A stretch of DNA of 64,000 nt. Source: Zygaena filipendulae (lineage: Eukaryota > Arthropoda > Insecta > Lepidoptera > Zygaenidae). Every line of letters begins with the position of its first letter. Within the stretch, counting starts at the first letter, position 1. Below, one piece after another: positions 1 through 10,845 of the stretch. The stretch covers positions 3,812,001 to 3,876,000 of the forward strand of contig OU015666.1 in the NCBI GenBank assembly GCA_907165275.2, in the 5' to 3' direction. A program made the position numbers and the translations under genes. The notes below the pieces were generated by a model. The model was not told the origin of the DNA. It made no database searches and was given only the letters and a program-made list of their open reading frames with translations.

Positions 1-800
1 TAGTCGTTAATTATTATTATTTATGTTAATTACAATAGTTACTATCTAATTATGATGAGGTAATTCTCGGCATATCGTGTATATACATACTCCAACATCC
101 TCAAAAAGGAAGCACAAATAATATGGTACCCGTAAAGAATCTGTAATTATTTCAATTAATACAATAATTTTCTAAAATCAGCATTAATATTATAGGTAAG
201 TCTTAGTACGAATTAGTAAAATAGGGTACACTTTTTTACAAAGCTCCGAGGTCTTTTATTTGATTTCTTTGTCATTGATGGGTCGCGTGTTGCGAAAAGA
301 AAGATATTTGATAAGATATAGACGCTATTTCAGTAGTTTCAAGTCACAAAAATTTCACTGCACTGCAGACTGTGCATTATCATCGCGTACCTATAAAGGT
401 TATACACACAATAAAACATTAAATTAGACAATATAATATTTATCTATTAAATAACTTTTGGGATCTACGATAAAAAATTTAAACCATATTTTTCAATTAT
501 TTACATTATTAAAAATTAAATGTGCACAAAGAGAATCCTGAAAGCATTCATAATTTTGTTTACACGAGATAAAATGTTGTGTATAAGTAAACAACAACCA
601 TCATTTCATTAAAGTCGGAGATTAACCACAAAGGGCGATAAGTTGCCAGTTGAAAATGTAGGTAGATACGCCTGTAATCCACGCAATATTCCTTTAAATC
701 CAACATCAAACGAAATTTGACTTCACCACAGTGACTAAGAGTTAAAAGTCAAACTTTGACATAATACCCCTTATCCGTTAAGTGCCACTTCTGAGCATAC
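1..800. other. A+T-rich intronic stretch, no gene seen
   Basis: No reading frame, RNA gene or clear repeat is supported here. If the sodium-channel exon at 4402-4944 is read correctly, this lies in the intron that follows it, since the gene runs leftwards off the window. The next channel exon was looked for on the minus strand of 1-4401 and not found, so it should lie beyond the left edge. Confidence 0.5.
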
Positions 801-802
801 AA

Positions 803-835
803 CTTTTATTTATTTATTTATTTATTGCACATCCA
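803..835 (-). repeat. TTTA-type LINE 3' tail remnant
   Basis: A run of TTTATTTATTTATTTATTG followed by CACA is the reverse complement of the TGCAATAAATAAA tail that ends many lepidopteran non-LTR retrotransposons. Only the tail is visible, abutting the plus-strand LINE end at 965-1100. Confidence 0.45.
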
Positions 836-964
836 TTAAGTAACATAAGGTGTTGAGGTAGTTAGTAAACAGTTCTTTATGGACCCTGTTTATAGGGCAC
901 AGCACAAAACAATTCAAATTCGGAGAGAGCAAGATGTCACATAGGTACTTTATCCACCCAAAGG

Positions 965-1100
965 TTGTCTGGAAGAGATCGCTAGTAAAGCGATAAGACC
1001 GCCTTTTGTATGCCCTTAGTTATAAGTTTCTGTAAACACACTGTAAAATTATTTTGGTGTACAATAAAGTGTATTCTATTCTATTCTATTCTATTCTACT
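965..1100 (+). mobile_element. 5'-truncated LINE 3' end with TATTC pentamer tail
   Basis: The sequence runs through GAGATCGCTAGTAAAGCGAT, AAGACCGCCTTTTGTATG and GGTGTACAATAAAGTG into about five TATTC units. The same 3' UTR in reverse orientation, with a much longer pentamer array, lies at 54882-55066, and a fragment is at 27375-27430. A fixed 3' end with variable pentamers and a missing 5' part is the usual signature of a non-LTR retrotransposon insertion. No coding part remains. Confidence 0.7.
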
Positions 1101-1201
1101 TTAAAATTAAGTACTTAATTAAGTAGTTGGCTTAACTTTTTGTGCGAATTAATGTAAGAAATAGTTTGAACAAACTAAAAACACACTTTTTGCCATACGT
1201 A

Positions 1202-1535
1202 AATGCGATAGTAACTCTGTCTATCGGTCTGTTACCTTTTCACGCCTTAACTACTTGACCGATTATTTATGATTTTTGCAAGTACCTATATATACGTTGT
1301 CACAGGTACAGAAAAAGGACAAAGGAAATTCCCACGGTAACTCCGAAATTAGCGCGGGTAAAACCGCGGAAAATCGGTTGTTATCCATAAAAACAAATCT
1401 GAATCTGAAAATATACCTATCTGAAAATATACCTAATCTAGACAATGACATAGGGTACTTTCATCCCAGAATTCCCGCGGGAACTCCAAAATTAACGCGG
1501 GTATCGCAGGGCATCGCAGTGTTGCAAAAACAGTG
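1202..1535 (-). repeat. Family A dispersed repeat (diverged, internally duplicated)
   Basis: Minus orientation of the commonest repeat in the window. It reads from TAACTCTGTCTATCGG through a pyrimidine-rich stretch, then ACGTTGTCACAGGTACAG and GAACTCCAAAATTAACGCGG. The GCGGGAACTCCGAAATTA block occurs twice. The open frames here are by-products of the repeat. Confidence 0.7.
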
Positions 1536-1767
1536 TTAAATACGTTTATTACGGATATTGTTTGAATCCTCGAAATTTATTGGTTGTCAATAAGCCTCCG
1601 GTAGGATAGGTGAGGCATACGGAAGTAGGTACCAATCTGGAATAGGTCGTGCAAACTGCAGCGCAACAGGTAAACTCAACGAAGCTTATCGGAGCTTGTA
1701 TGCTGGTCCAAAGCGATTACATTAGGTCCGGTCTGGGGCTATCGTGCAAACACATAAAACGAGTTCA

Positions 1768-1942
1768 GCCCCCTTAGCCAATTTGACAGTCTAAAGCTAA
1801 GAAACGTAACGTCATTTTCGTGGTCACTTAAAATTGGACGTTTGATTGGCCGATTTAGGTATTTTACGTGACCACGTGACATGACGATACGTGATACGTG
1901 CCTTAGTTAGCGATCATAGATTGTCAACTTGGCTAAGAGGGC
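1768..1942. mobile_element. 175-bp MITE with 24-bp terminal inverted repeats
   Basis: The left end GCCCCCTTAGCCAATTTGAC (1768-1791 for the full arm) and the right end GTCAACTTGGCTAAGAGGGC (arm 1919-1942) are inverted copies matching at 21 of 24 positions. There is no coding capacity. A second copy with the same interior and right end, but no left end, is at about 21040-21174. No convincing target-site duplication is visible. Confidence 0.7.
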
Positions 1943-2069
1943 AATTGTAATGCTGAAAAGTGACAGCCGTATAGCCTTTCATAATGGCATCCTTCTCTCT
2001 CGATCATATAGCTGCTAGCCACGTAGCTGACCTTAGTATTCATAATACGAGGCGGAAGTTAGCTACTAT

Positions 2070-2306
2070 CCGCCGCACTCAGAGTCGACTTTAATGATTA
2101 CTTAGTTAAGTATAGATTTTTAAAACAAAACTGCCGCGATCAGACTAGTTTAATAAATTAATGTTAATTGGCATTTAACTAACTAAGTTACATCTCATTA
2201 TATGCCAAATAACATTAATTTACTGAACGTCTCTGATTGCGGCAGTTTTGTTTTAAAAATCTATACTTAACTAAGTAATCATTAAAGTCGACTCTGAGTG
2301 CGGCGG
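2070..2306. mobile_element. Foldback element, 75-bp arms differing at one base
   Basis: Arms 2070-2144 and 2232-2306 are reverse complements with a single C/T difference (GATCGCGG against GATTGCGG), around an 87-bp A+T-rich spacer. Outer ends read CCGCCGCACTCAGAGTCGAC. The similarity implies recent origin or gene conversion between arms. The frame on the minus strand here is only a read-through of the palindrome. Confidence 0.75.
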
Positions 2307-2524
2307 TATATCTATTGCAAATGTTTGCCGACCTATGCCAATAGTCAATATTGAAACTTATTTCTTGAATCTTTTGAGGATTTCGTAATTTGTATGTGAA
2401 AGTTCCAACTGAAGTAGTTATTTGCGAAGCCAATTGAAACAACTCTTTTCGTCACGTAAGACGCAACTAAATAAAAGTTCTTCTACAACTTTTTTGTTTA
2501 CCCAAAACAAATATTACATTATTG

Positions 2525-2850
2525 TGTTTGTTTGTTGCACTTTCATGCCTTAACTACTCAACTGATTATTATGAAATTTCGCATTTACATTGTCAGGGGT
2601 TTCATCCCCATTAATTTCGGAGTTTCCACGGGAATCCCGCTTTATAAGAATCCTATGTTCTTCTCTGTACCTACCCTTGGAAACGTGTATGCAAAATTTC
2701 ATGCGATTTCACCGCCGTTCTGGAGTTCCCGAAGGAATTCCAGAATACAAAGTAGCCTATGTCCTTTTCTGTACCCTTCACAACGTGTATGCAAAATTTC
2801 ATGATGATTAGCTGGAAGCGTAACAAACCAATAAATACATTCACATTCGC
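2525..2850 (+). repeat. Family A composite copy
   Basis: A short minus-orientation piece (TGCACTTTCATGCCTTAACT) joins plus-orientation sequence with two consecutive TATGCAAAATTTCATG blocks and the end CACATTCGCATTTATAAAG. It looks like two copies fused or nested. Confidence 0.65.
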
Positions 2851-2855
2851 ATTTA

Positions 2856-4386
2856 TAAAGATTTGATACGGGCCAATTAATTTTTCCGGAATTATTGTAG
2901 TTCTACACTTCAATGCTAAAGATCATTTAAAAACCACAAAGCAAATAAATTAACTAGAGATGACATGTAGGCGGGGCAGGCGCGCTACCGTTGTAAAGGA
3001 AGTTCTTTTGCTGCCATCCCAAGTATATGTACCACAATATTCCCAAAACTGCGAATTTTGAAAACAGTGACTAAGTAAAAACATAACCGTAAAGTGTTTA
3101 ATATTTAATACATTTTGAATAATGAATAAAACTATTCCTCACGCACTAAGTGAGGAATAGTTTTGTGTCACCCGGCGACACTGGTTTTCATCTGTTTTTA
3201 TACTAAACTAAGTTGATGTCCCTTCTATCTGTTATTTTCTGTTGTGTGTACAAAACAAATATTCTTTCTTCTACCGGTTTTAAACACTAGAATAAAACAT
3301 ATACGTAGATACCAAAAAATATTTTTAGTTTTCAAGGATATATTGTAGTAGTCTTCTTCTTCTTCTTTAATAATGGCGTCTATAATTATAATTTGCCAAT
3401 GACAATGTTTCTTAATAATAACAAAGTCTTCCAATAGACATACTGATCAAAATATGTAATAAAATTCACTGAGATTTTTAAATGTCAGTGGTTATTTTTA
3501 CGGCCGACTCACTTGTTGCATATATATAGGTACCTGCATGTTGTACTGTCCGTCAGTTCACCAAACTAAATTGAGCTCTTACTTCAGCCCTTATTTTCTT
3601 ACTATGCTATTCTAAAGCTATCGGTTTGGAGGCGTAACTTGTCTAGTTAAGTGGACTTCGGCAACCATTATATTCTAGGTTCTGCGCCACTAGTCCCTAC
3701 TAGACTCTAGACTCTAGAATCTCAGCGTAACAGCCACAAAGTTATTCATAGTAAGCTGTATAGGTATCCTATAAATTATAATCACTGCAATGGGAAATCG
3801 CTACGGAGTAAGTCTACGCTGTCTTCGACGATATCAGAATGCAGTTATGATAAATAATAACTGCAATAATATATAAGTAGAAGATAATAAGAATAATAAT
3901 TTTTGAACATCACCACATAAGCACAACGCCTGCACGTGGTCACAAACTATAAAGCAGAGCATCAGAGCAGAGATTGAAGATGCAGAAAACATACTTATTG
4001 TGATGGGTAAATACTAAAAAAAAAAACCTAGACTCAAATTAACACAAACACACCTACACACACTCACTCACTCTCTCTCTCTCACACACACAAACACGTA
4101 CAAACATGCACGATTTATAATTTTATAACTTAATTTTTAAAACTACCTTTTTTTATAAGTTTGAATTAACAAATTGGTTTCTGTGAAATATAATAATTGT
4201 AAATTAGCTATAGAACTACCACAGGTATTGCAGGTATTGTTATACTTAAGGGACCTTGATCACTTGCGTTTCGATTACTATTTGTTCCCAATCACAAAAT
4301 TAGATTGGAAATACGCGTAACTATAGTGTTCTGAAATGCTGAAAAACTAAGCACATGGCCAATACGTAAGTGTGAGAAACCTTGGA
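2856..4386. other. Intronic stretch with hairpins and simple repeats
   Basis: No coding exon is supported. It holds a compact double hairpin at 3128-3181, a TTC-rich run near 3352-3367, and a mixed CACT/CT/CA microsatellite at about 4050-4098. The block TTCTTTAATAATGGCGTCTA near 3364 recurs near 22858, so part is repetitive. Confidence 0.5.
3128..3181. repeat. Two adjacent perfect hairpins
   Basis: AAAACTATTCCTCAC (3128-3142) pairs perfectly with GTGAGGAATAGTTTT (3150-3164) over a 7-nt loop. Immediately after it, GTGTC and GACAC (3165-3169 and 3177-3181) form a second, short stem over a G+C-rich loop. The stem is short for an animal pre-miRNA, so a MITE remnant is the more cautious reading. 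Confidence 0.6.
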
Positions 4387-4401
4387 CTACTCAGTACTCA
4401 C

Positions 4402-4944
4402 CTCATCATAAATGAAGTTGTCTATCTCCTCGAGCGGTCGTCCGTATAACTTAGGCGGGAAGGGCTCGTATTTGCGCGGCAAGCGGGCGCCATCTTCGAC
4501 GCTGAGCCGGCGGCGGGGCATGAACCCGAACTCGCGCACCAGCTGAGCACCCCGCGACCCCGCCCGGCGCGCGCTCTCGCGGGTGAACGGGGTGACGGCG
4601 GCGCGCGGCTCCTCGCGCCCCGCGCCCCCGCTGCCACCCCCGCCAACGCCCGCGCTGCTGGCCCCATCGCTCGCGAACGTGACGCCCTCGAGCGGGATGC
4701 GCAGCTCGTCGCGGCGGGAGCGACCGCCCGGGGTGGAGGCGCCGCCTGCGCCCGCGCACCCGGCCGGCTCCGCGTCGAGCGTCTCCCGAGACTGCGAGGC
4801 GACGAGCGGCGCGGCCGCCTCCGGGTTGGTCGCCTCGAGCGTGCGCACGATCTCGCCGAGCAGCCGCGAGCCGTCGATCTCCTCGCCGGGGGAGTGCAGC
4901 GGCGCCGGCGGCGGGAACGACAAGCGCCGCTCGCCCTCCTCCAT
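4402..4944 (-). CDS. NaCP60E: Voltage-gated sodium/cation channel, first coding exon (NaCP60E/DSC1-like)
   Basis: This exon encodes the cytoplasmic N-terminus (181 residues) of a four-domain voltage-gated channel. The ATG at 4944 is supported by an in-frame TAG at 4999-5001 with no other ATG between, and by a good context (CACATGG). Residues 1-115 are Ala/Gly/Arg/Ser-rich and look unstructured. Residues 116-121 read TPFTRE, the short motif near the N-terminus of arthropod sodium channels. The last 30 residues (RKYEPFPPKLYGRPLEEIDN...IYDE) match the conserved block just before domain I. The exon ends exactly in GAG|GTGAGT (donor 4401-4396), phase 0, a boundary position shared with other Nav genes. 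The ending fits the DSC1/NaCP60E branch better than para, by recall and not by a search. Codons are about 70 % G+C in an A+T-rich setting. All transmembrane exons lie beyond the left edge. Confidence 0.72.
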
Positions 4945-5063
4945 GTGGGGGGCGCGCGGGACCGGCCGGGGGCTAGGTGCGCTCGCGGCCCATCGCCGCT
5001 ACACCGCCCGCTCACGCGCACCGCTCGTGCACCGGTGACGCCATTTTCGATTGTTACTGCCAC
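4945..5063 (-). promoter_or_regulatory. 5' UTR of the channel gene with two upstream ORFs
   Basis: The UTR begins at a splice acceptor (TTGTTTCAG|GTGGCAG, first exonic base 5063). Its first ATG (5044) has a strong context (AAAATGG) and opens a 10-codon uORF ending at 5012. A second ATG (4993) opens a 6-codon uORF ending at 4973. Both end before the main ATG at 4944, so they could restrain translation and permit reinitiation. Regulation is an inference. Confidence 0.6.
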
Positions 5064-5940
5064 CTGAAACAATTAACGGAAAGTTTGTACGTCAAACGTG
5101 GATCCACCCATGTGGGCACGGTAGGCATGCCACAAACTTAATTGAGGTCGATATATGGATCGGGGCGTCATACATTTTGTAAACCTCTCCTTTGGACATG
5201 ACCACAACCTTTTTTGGGAGCTGACTCCACGCCTGTTGTACCTATATTTACACAGATTTCGTTCTTAACAAAGAAGCTTCCTCACTGACTTATTAAAGCG
5301 CATTCTAAACTGCCTATTGTTAGAAGCATAGCATAGTACCTATAGTTTCCTTTTGGTATGTACGTAAGATTGACTATAAAGGATTTTTCATAAATCAACT
5401 TCAGAATTGGTGAAATTATACAGAACTTTGTACGGCAAACAGAAACACAATTTTTGTCTATAGCACAATTATCTTAATCTGTAATTGAATAACTCTAAAT
5501 TTTTTTTTATCATATTTATTTTTTAAGCACCTCTACATTTATATGTATATATTAGAAAGAAGAAGAAGAAGAAAGAAGAAGAATTCGATGACCGTTTCAT
5601 ATAACAGAAATATTATGTATTCATTGTGTAACGCACCGGATGTACCTACCCGTAATCTATCCTACCTACTCGTGTTTGTGTTTTGTTCCTGTATTTACCG
5701 AATACGGGTGCTGCGGTTCGGTGTATCTTTGCATATTGAAAGATGTAACCGTAAAACCTTTTTTTAAGGAACTTTATGACCGAACTCATATAAAACCGAA
5801 TTACTTCATCCTGCCCGACCTAATTCTCTGAATGAAACCTCAATGTCATACCGCAACATACAGCCGCAACGCACCCAAAAAATAATGCCAAGTTCATTTC
5901 AAATTGATTGAAACAAATCGTAAAACGCCTGCAATAGTAC
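5064..5940. other. Start of the inferred large 5' intron
   Basis: Nothing coding is supported. A purine-rich GAAGAAGAAGAAG tract lies near 5557-5582. The small plus-strand frames here lack splice context, conserved motifs and codon bias. Confidence 0.45.
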
Positions 5941-6555
5941 ATTGTTATCCAAGGGGTGAAAGTAACTCATTTAGTGCCGAGACGGGGTTTGGCGCCCGAG
6001 CGTAGCGAGGGCGCCAATAGTTCGAGGCACTAAATAAGTTACTTTCTCCCGAGGGTAACACTGTGCTTTTCATTACGAATGCAAGGAAAGTCAAAATAAA
6101 AATAGGAATTAGCTAAAGAAAAAATGAGTGAAGACTGAAGATCGGATAGTCGCTTGACACTTTCCCACCTATTTCTTTTTCTTTGGCCGGCTAGCTATTC
6201 AGCCAGTATTTTTTATTTACATTGTGGCGACCTAAAAAAAATATTTTCTTTAATTATTAAGTATTAATTAAAGAAAATAAAAAATATAAATAGGAATGAG
6301 CTTAAAAAAAAGTGAATGAATTTTATTTTAATTAATACCTACTTAAACTTTACGTTATTTCAATTTTACATCGCGCTGGCTGTATAGAAAGTTGAAACAT
6401 GGTTCAATAGAAATGTGAAAATAGACCTTAGTTTTTTTTAATAATTTGACAGTTGTCAGTTGAAAGCGATTCTCCCTAGGGCTGAAAAGGGCTACTTTCA
6501 ACCCGCTTCTCAGGCAACTTCAGACCTACTTTCCGAGCATGAGTAATGAAAAATT
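5941..6555 (+). mobile_element. Family D MITE, full-length copy with hairpin terminus
   Basis: The left 125 bp fold on themselves: TTGTTATCCAAGGGGTGAAA near 5942 pairs imperfectly with the CTTTCTCCCGAGGGTAACAC region near 6043-6062, enclosing GGCGCC...GGCGCC. The right end reads CCGCTTCTCAGGCAACTTCA and GACCTACTTTCCGAGCATGA. A shorter inverted copy with both ends is at 25071-25435, which defines the boundaries. No transposase frame is visible. Confidence 0.65.
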
Positions 6556-8784
6556 CTTAAATACGCGGTGGTGTCTCTACTTTCTAGCTCTACAAAAAAA
6601 AACTGTCTGTTACAGTCAGCTCAGCATAAAAATGGCCGCCATCAGTTCGCTGGCTAAGCAGAAAGCATTTCATTTAGCTTACAAAAAGGAGTATTGAGAG
6701 TTCTCCGCGTTCCGTTGTACGCATTGTCTCGGCCCGCGCTGTTGCGGAGTTAGCCTACTAATCCCCGGCACATACGGAAATATTTTGCATAGGAAAATGT
6801 TGTATCATGCTCTCGTTTAGTGCCTACGTATTGTGAATGGTTTGGGATTCAGTAGATGCAGCGTTTAGTTATCGCACAAATGTTGCTATTAAGCAGTTAA
6901 AGAGAAAATATTGACGTCATTGTAAAAGCATTAGGTACCTGCTATACCTGCTCTATTGACACAATAGCATTTCTGAAATTCAAGCAGTTGCATCCTCAAA
7001 GAATATTAATATTTGTGTGATATGATAATACAATTCATTGTATAGTGTTTAATTAGCACAATATTAGCACATAACAGTTGTACACTATAAGTTGCAGTTA
7101 TATGAACTGATAGCAACGATCAAAACCAAAATTTTACATAGGTAGTTTTGTAAAATATGTATATAACAACTCCGATACTTAAAAAAACAGTTATCTCGTT
7201 CACTCATCTTCCATCGCAGAATTATAACTATAGTCTACGTAGGTACAAGTAGATATTGTTGATGTCAGATTTTATCCAAAAATTTACTTCCTTGTTACAA
7301 TACCTAAATTATTTAAGCCTCGTTGCTTATCGCGGTTCAAATTACTGCTGTCTATCAACCAACACCGAGCGGCCGAGATGGCAATTTGTAACACGAAAAA
7401 TAGAATATTGTAGCACTTCGTTTTGACAAAATAAAACAACACAAAGTAAAGATTACAAAAAATACCAATATCTTTTTAAAAAACTTTAGGTTGATACTCA
7501 TGGAACAAAAACAAAAGGTGTTATTTAAAAATTTGCCGTGGACTAGCTAATAGAACGTTTCCACACCAACTTCCTGTTTTTCTTGGAAAGTTCAATTTAA
7601 AGGTCCGTGTATGTTTGATCAATATTGGAAAAAGGTAAGATATAAGAGATATATATCTTATAGGTATCTTAGTAGCAGTTAGCTAAAGTGTGAAATAAAA
7701 ATGGATGCAAGGCCTCTATGTCTTCAGCTGTTCTATTATGCAATTAGATAATCGAATTCTATTTATGCGTGGTCAATTTTAGCAATGCAAAGCACTCTAC
7801 TTCAGCCGTTCTAAATTCGTTCAGAAAACTTTCACATCACGTATAGGTATACTAACGAAACGTCTCGATATTTTCCTTTTATATTTTAAACGGAAATTTT
7901 ATTAATTTCCTATTTGCGCAGTTTTGTTTTTAATGGCCCTGTGCGCGTTATTTATATCTGTTATCGCTTTGATGTGTTCATGGATGGATGTAATAAACTA
8001 TTATCAAGACAATATATTACAAGTTTTTGGTAGAAAATAATACAAATTGAATCACGTGGTAAAACTTAAGGCAATAAAAAAATCATAAAAATAACGCTTC
8101 TTAACACTGTTTTACTTAATTTTACATTAACGTAAGCTACATAAGCTTGTGTCGTGGAAACAAGCAAACGTGACATAATATAAAATACATAATACCTATG
8201 TTTCAATGTAAAACGACCTATATTCGTCACGCAAATGTAACCCCTACCGGGAATCGAACACAGAACCTCTCGATCAGCGGAAAGTCACGGTGACGACGGT
8301 TTTTTTTTATTCTTAGAGACTTCTCCCTTTTTCCTCGTCTGATAAAAGGTAAGATAAGAGGTAAGAGGGCGTAGTACTTGTAGTAAAGCCGGGGTCGCAA
8401 CTTTATTTGTAAGAAAAAAGCACTTTATTTTTTCAGCAGATTAATTAAAGGAGATATACCAGTCAGATAAGATCTTGTAGTGCAATGCAAGACAAAAACC
8501 CAATCCTTCTCATAATTTGAAAGTTCGTTTTAAGCTCGGAGATGAAATAAGCACCCTTGTTTCATCTCCAAGCGACTCCCACCATGTGCAGGGGGGTAAT
8601 TCTGGCCACTTTTAACACAAAACTGTGTCGCTTCTACGTATATAGGGTCTGTGGCCTGCTCTCATGTACCCTCGTTGCGGCGTCAATGCTTATCGAGGCG
8701 AATGTGGTGAGGTTTTGTGTTTTTGATGACCAGTATTGACAATACTGGTTATGGTCAAGACCATGACTTTTCTAGCTCGATAAA
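6556..8784. other. Intronic stretch, mostly unassigned
   Basis: No exon is supported. Visible items are a reverse-oriented tRNA-like B-box (8225-8300), a TGACGTCA palindrome at 6912-6919, and small palindromes: GGAGATGAAA...TTTCATCTCC near 8539-8570, plus CCAGTATTGACAATACTGG and ATGGTCAAGACCAT near 8730-8766. Confidence 0.45.
8225..8300 (-). repeat. SINE-like tRNA-derived fragment (B-box)
   Basis: On the minus strand, GTGTTCGATTCCCGGTAGGG fits an RNA polymerase III B-box as found in tRNA-derived SINEs. No complete cloverleaf could be drawn, so this is called a repeat and not a tRNA gene. A similar plus-strand motif is at 45355-45430. Confidence 0.4.
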
Positions 8785-8880
8785 AAAATAAAATTGAAGT
8801 GTCTGTTTGTAATTTCAAATTAACAGCTTTTCGCTAAATGCACATGAAAAAAATCAAAAAATCTAATTTTAAAATTTTTC

Positions 8881-8913
<33 letters not shown>

Positions 8914-9140
8914 TTGTTCCGAGTAATCTCTGAAACAGCTGGACCGATTTTAACGGGACTTTCACTGTTAGATAGCTGATGTTATAATTAGTTTTTATCT
9001 ACTTTTATCAAATCAAATCAAATATACTTTATTGCACACACAGTAGAAGACACAATATTTACAAAAACACAGAAGCATCTCGGGATTCCCGCGGGATCTC
9101 TGAAATTAACTCAGGTGAAACTGCGGGGCACAGCTAGTCT
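8785..9140 (-). repeat. Family A subfamily copy interrupted by a LINE tail
   Basis: Minus orientation, from TTGAAGTGTCTGTTTGTAAT through a TGTC-rich run and TTTTAACGGGACTTTCACTG to GAAACTGCGGGGCACAGCTA. A foreign AATCA pentamer tail with CTTTATTGCACAC lies at about 9006-9042. The plus-oriented partner at 45957-46280 carries the same interior. Confidence 0.65.
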
Positions 9141-9144
9141 AATA

Positions 9145-9342
9145 CTATAAAATATAAATGCAAAAATAACTCTGTCTATCTGTCTGTCTGTTACGCTTTC
9201 ACGCCGTAACGGCTCAACCGATCATCACGAAATTTTGCATACACGTTGTCCGGGGTACAGAGAAGGACATAGGGTACTATTATCCGGGAATTCCACCGGG
9301 AAACCAAAATTAACGCGGGTGAATCTGCGGGGGACAGCTAGT
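9145..9342 (-). repeat. Family A copy, near full length
   Basis: Reads from AAATGCAAAAATAACTCTGT through CACGCCGTAACGGCTCAACC, then ACGTTGTCCGGGGTACAGAG and GGGAATTCCACCGGG, ending GGGGGACAGCTAGT. It follows the previous copy almost directly. Confidence 0.75.
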
Positions 9343-9600
9343 GAGTAAATAAAATAATTAATGACGATGAATGTTTTAGCCGAAACTCAATCATTCAACA
9401 ACGGATATGGTTTTTTTACTCATTAAGTTTATTCATATAATACCTATATAAAGTTATAAATAATTATAATAGTAGGCCATTTCCAATTAAATTGCAAATG
9501 ACCGCAATATATGTGCGGTTACCCTTTGCGGCGACGCGTCGTGCAAGCGACATTTAGGGTATGCGTTTTTAAACATTATGCACATTTACACTTAACAAAA

Positions 9601-9925
9601 TTGGCTACTTGACTAATTTTTTTTTTAGTCCGTCGTGTAGATGGGTAAAAAATATGAAACACTTTTTTTTCTTTTTTTACGGAATCAAAAAACAACGGCG
9701 ATACATTGAGTTGAAATTTCGCGTGACGTCACAACCCGGTCCAGTTTGTACGGGGCTTATCTGAATAATGACGTCACGAGTCCCCCACCCTAAAATTTAA
9801 TGCGCTTTATCTATGTTTATTTTCATTTATTTGAAGAAGCAAAAAATACGTGTCTATTATTTTTCATTTTGTAACTGACGGGCTAATTAGAATTTTGTTT
9901 TTCATACCCTGGAGAATACCCAATT
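9601..9925. mobile_element. Family B MITE copy 1 (two TGACGTCA sites)
   Basis: Subterminal inverted sequences TTTAGTCCGTCGTGTAGATG (left) and GTAACTGACGGGCTAATTAG (right), with inverted ACACTTTTTTTTC and AAAAAATACGTGT blocks, define the family also seen at 20491-20780, 34318-34638 and 45450-45771. The central region holds perfect TGACGTCA palindromes at 9724-9731 and 9769-9776. Confidence 0.7.
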
Positions 9926-10639
9926 ATATGATGTTCGAGGCTAAGCCCGCGTGTATTTTAGAATTCCCTCGGAAACTCTTGATACAGAGGTAGTCGATAC
10001 CCCATAGTTTTAGTCACTTTAAATTCGGAGTTCCCGTGGGAATTTCGGGATAAAAACTATCTTATGTCACTCAAGAACCCTGTACCTATAAATGACCGAA
10101 AGACTTTTTGCCGTCGTCAGAAAAAGTTAAAAAAATAATTAAGAATACGTATATAAATAAATTGTCATTGCTTAAATGTAGATAGATATAAAAACCACAT
10201 GATCTAAATGACTGGGTACGTAAACATTTCATTTTATCTGTGACAATAATAAGATTTTTATCAGTGGCATAAATATAAATAAAAATTAAATACTCTTCGT
10301 TGCTAGGTGCATCACTTGAGAACGGCTTGACCGATTTAGCTATTTTTTTTTTTAAAATGATCGTAAGTCCGAATGCCACTTGAGAAAAAAAATGGAAAAG
10401 TTACTAGGAAAATGAGAAAATTCTGCAAAAACTGAAAGTGCTTTTCTTCTGATTTTTCGAAATCTGATTTTTTGAATAAACTCAAGACTATAACTTAGGT
10501 ACCTACGACGGATATAGAATGAAAAATCGTAAAAATTGAGTGCATATTTCTAAGGATTTTTTTTAAAATTGAAATTTGGACGAACGTCTGTCGGGATTCT
10601 ATTCTCAATAAAAATGTATAATACTTACCATATTATATA
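9926..10639. other. Intronic stretch with diverged repeat pieces
   Basis: Short GAATTCCCTCGGAAACTC-type fragments of family A lie near 9962 and 10022. The block GAACGGCTTGACCGATTTAG at about 10320 resembles the LINE-like part of the same repeats. No gene is supported. Confidence 0.45.
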
Positions 10640-10845
10640 TAAGTTATTCTCCGCGATTTCAATCGCGATCACTTCGGAGTTCGCGCTGGAATTCCGTAAC
10701 TAAAAGTAGATACTTTGTCCCTTTCTGTACCCTGACAACGTGCATGCAAAACTCTATGATGATCGGTTGGGTAGTTAAAACGTGAAAGTCTAACAAATGA
10801 ACAAGTAAACTCACATTCGTATTTATATTAGTAAGGACTATGTAT
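10640..10845 (+). repeat. Family A copy
   Basis: Plus orientation, diverged at its start (TCTCCGCGATTTCAATCGCG). The interior TGACAACGTGCATGCAAAAC and end AACTCACATTCGTATTTATA match other copies. The minus-strand frame here is a by-product. Confidence 0.7.

Noticed and set aside
4422..5072. Long minus-strand frame overlapping the channel exon
   Set aside because: It runs through the acceptor (5064/5063) in another frame and begins with TTG inside the intron. The channel frame has the conserved motifs, ATG context and donor.
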